A DNA stretch of 7,413 bases. Source: Bacilli bacterium. Lineage in GTDB: Bacteria; Bacillota_I; Bacilli_A; Izemoplasmatales; Hujiaoplasmataceae. The notes below the pieces were generated by a model that saw nothing but the letters and a program-made list of their open reading frames with translations, was not told the DNA's origin and ran no database searches. The position numbers and the translations under genes were made by a program. Positions 6,139-7,413 of this stretch are shown in pieces (the stretch's first letter is position 1; each line of letters starts with the position of its first letter). Where the stretch lies: the NCBI GenBank assembly GCA_018400565.1, contig JAGYMP010000120.1:1-7413 (forward strand), given 5' to 3'.

Positions 6139-6152
6139 TGTAAGCGTTTACG
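6139..6152. promoter_or_regulatory. cre-like site (CcpA catabolite repression) at the transcription start
   Basis: TGTAAGCGTTTACG fits the Bacillota cre consensus TGNAARCGNWWWCA at every defined position except the last (G for A). Its inner half-sites are nearly palindromic around the central CG. It begins six bases after the -10 box and so covers the expected start point, a position from which CcpA typically represses. Other LacI-family regulators use similar operators, so the identity of the binding protein is inferred. Confidence 0.65.
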
Positions 6153-6188
6153 ATGATGAACCTATCGTAACCACCAACAATCACTTTG

Positions 6189-6194
6189 AGGAGG
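6189..6194 (+). promoter_or_regulatory. Consensus Shine-Dalgarno fixing the leucine dehydrogenase start
   Basis: AGGAGG lies six bases before the ATG at 6201. It rules out the upstream in-frame TTG at 6186, whose first codons overlap this site. Confidence 0.8.
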
Positions 6195-6200
6195 AAGAGA

Positions 6201-7271
6201 ATGAAGAAGTTTGAGTACATGGAAAAGCATGGTTATGAGCAGATGGTTTATTTTTATGACAAAACCACCGGTCTCAAGGGCATCACATGCATCCACAACA
6301 CAACCCTGGGACCCGCACTCGGCGGCACGAGGCTTTGGGATTATGAATGCGAAGAAGACGCAGCACTCGATTGCTTGCGCCTTGCCCGAGGCATGACCTA
6401 TAAAAATGCGGCTGCCGGTCTTAATCTCGGCGGTGGAAAAACCGTGTTGATCGGTGATGCGAAAAAAGATAAGAGTGAAGCATATTTTAGAGCTTTGGGT
6501 CGCTACGTGCAAAGTCTGAACGGTCGTTATATCACCGCAGAAGACGTCAATACGACGACCAAAGACATGGATTATGTGCATGAGGAGACCGAACATGTCG
6601 TGGGATTGGAAGGTAAGTCCGGAAATCCATCACCGATGACGGCACTCGGTGTTTTTTATGGCATCAAAGCATCGCTTGAAAAGGCATTCGGCGATCATGA
6701 TTTTACTAAATATTCATTTGCCGTTCAGGGCGCCGGTCAAACCGGTTATTACCTGATTGAATATTTGTTGGAAGCCAAAGCAAAAAAAATCTATTTCACC
6801 GAAATCAACGATGACCACATCGAACGCATGAAAAAAGAACATCCCGACGTCGAGTTCGTGGAGCCCGATGACATTTACGGGCTTGATGTTGATGTGTTCA
6901 GTCCCTGTGCGCTCGGAGGTTTCTTGAATGATGACACCATTCCGCAAATAAAAGCCAAGATCGTTGCGGGAAGTGCCAACAACATATTGAAGGATGAAGA
7001 CGAGCATGCAAGGATGCTTAAAGAAAAAGGCATCATCCATGCTCCGGATTTCGTCATCAATGCCGGCGGGGTCATCAATGTTTACCATGAACTCGGCGGA
7101 TACAACAAAGATCGCGCCAAACGGGACATCGCAAAAATCTATGATCGTCTGATCGAGATTTACGAAATTGCCGATAAGGATGATATTTCAACCTATGCTG
7201 CGGCCAAGGTTTTTGCGAAAAAACGGATTAAAATCATCAATAACGTACATTCAACCTATATCAGGGACTGA
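6201..7271 (+). CDS. bcd: Leucine (branched-chain amino acid) dehydrogenase, Glu/Leu/Phe/Val dehydrogenase family
   Basis: A 356-residue NAD-dependent amino-acid dehydrogenase, close to the 364-366 residues of Bacillus leucine dehydrogenase. It reversibly deaminates leucine, valine and isoleucine to 2-oxoacids plus ammonia. The catalytic domain shows TTLGPALGGTR (34-44), K68 in MTYKNAAAG, K80 in NLGGGK and D115 in TAEDV; from memory these fall at the same numbers as in the Lysinibacillus sphaericus enzyme. L40 and A113 of the substrate pocket are also kept, and AGLNLGG favours leucine over phenylalanine dehydrogenase. The NAD domain has G177-A-G-Q-T-G182 and an acidic residue (E201) after the second strand, indicating NAD rather than NADP. 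NAGGVINV follows near residue 290. GGG-K replaces GGA-K of the Bacillus enzyme. The gene is led by a near-consensus cre site and followed after two bases by an ATPase gene. Valine preference cannot be excluded. Confidence 0.94.
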   Translation: MKKFEYMEKHGYEQMVYFYDKTTGLKGITCIHNTTLGPALGGTRLWDYECEEDAALDCLRLARGMTYKNAAAGLNLGGGKTVLIGDAKKDKSEAYFRALGRYVQSLNGRYITAEDVNTTTKDMDYVHEETEHVVGLEGKSGNPSPMTALGVFYGIKASLEKAFGDHDFTKYSFAVQGAGQTGYYLIEYLLEAKAKKIYFTEINDDHIERMKKEHPDVEFVEPDDIYGLDVDVFSPCALGGFLNDDTIPQIKAKIVAGSANNILKDEDEHARMLKEKGIIHAPDFVINAGGVINVYHELGGYNKDRAKRDIAKIYDRLIEIYEIADKDDISTYAAAKVFAKKRIKIINNVHSTYIRD

Positions 7272-7273
7272 AG

Positions 7274-7413
7274 ATGAAACGGATTGTTTTCATCGCCGGG
7301 CATTACGGCTCCGGTAAAACAGAAGTCGTGATGAATCTTTCGATTAAAGAGAAGGTTGATGTCGTCGTCGATCTCGACGTCATCAACCCTTATTTCCGTT
7401 CACGTGAAAAAGA
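7274..7413 (+). CDS. P-loop ATPase, N-terminal fragment (runs off window end)
   Basis: The first 46 residues of a protein whose ATG is two bases after the leucine dehydrogenase stop, so it is almost certainly in the same operon. A short N-terminal strand leads into a Walker-A-like loop, G9-H-Y-G-S-G-K-T16, followed by a second strand ending in DLDVINPYFRSRE (33-45), a segment typical of a SIMIBI/MinD-like nucleotide-binding family common in anaerobic Firmicutes. From general knowledge, such proteins often neighbour 2-oxoacid:ferredoxin oxidoreductase genes, which would fit the next step after leucine dehydrogenase. That downstream region is not visible here. The biochemical function of this family is not established to my knowledge. 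The start is supported by AGGG at 7263-7266. Confidence 0.8.
   Translation, partial: MKRIVFIAGHYGSGKTEVVMNLSIKEKVDVVVDLDVINPYFRSREK

Noticed and set aside
6186..6200. TTG start adding five residues to leucine dehydrogenase
   Set aside because: The extension is the AGGAGG region itself, and ATG 6201 gives residue numbers matching the known enzyme.
1..7413. CRISPR array, tRNA/rRNA, insertion sequence or prophage remnants
   Set aside because: No regularly spaced repeats, no tRNA-like cloverleaf, no transposase-like protein and no long terminal repeats were seen on either strand.

Overview
This window reads as part of a bacterial chromosome, most likely from a Bacillota-like (Firmicutes) lineage or a neighbouring Mycoplasmatota branch that still uses UGA as stop. 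The pointers are: strong AGGAGG-type ribosome binding sites, Bacillus-type RocA and leucine dehydrogenase proteins, a near-consensus CcpA cre site, and mid-range GC. The lineage is inference; no marker gene is present. All supported genes are on the + strand and coding density is high.

Layout. (1) 1-335: the 3' end of a small class I SAM-dependent methyltransferase. (2) 367-3650: five tightly overlapping genes encoding an iron-sulfur flavoenzyme of the HcnABC / dye-linked L-proline dehydrogenase type. In order they are a [2Fe-2S] plant-ferredoxin-like protein, a two-dinucleotide FAD oxidoreductase, a 2x[4Fe-4S] protein, a BFD-type [2Fe-2S] protein and a DAO/sarcosine-oxidase-beta-like FAD dehydrogenase. 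(3) 3683-5239: L-glutamate-gamma-semialdehyde (P5C) dehydrogenase, RocA type, followed by a Rho-independent terminator. (4) 5297-6008: a free-standing unit made of a promoter, a 203-residue protein of unknown function with a winged-helix-like segment, and a strong terminator. (5) 6065-7413: an inverted-repeat region, an extended -10 promoter overlapped downstream by a cre site, leucine dehydrogenase, and the start of a P-loop ATPase cut by the window end.

How the genes fit together. The flavoenzyme next to P5C dehydrogenase suggests a proline-to-glutamate pathway: the DAO subunit would oxidise L-proline to P5C, electrons would pass through the FeS subunits and the second flavoprotein, and RocA would make glutamate and NADH. 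This replaces the usual monomeric PutA/PRODH-type enzyme with a multi-subunit complex best known from Thermococcales. The second operon deaminates branched-chain amino acids to 2-oxoacids. Together the window looks like an amino-acid-catabolism island. The substrate of the flavoenzyme is inferred from context and could be another imino or N-alkyl amino acid.
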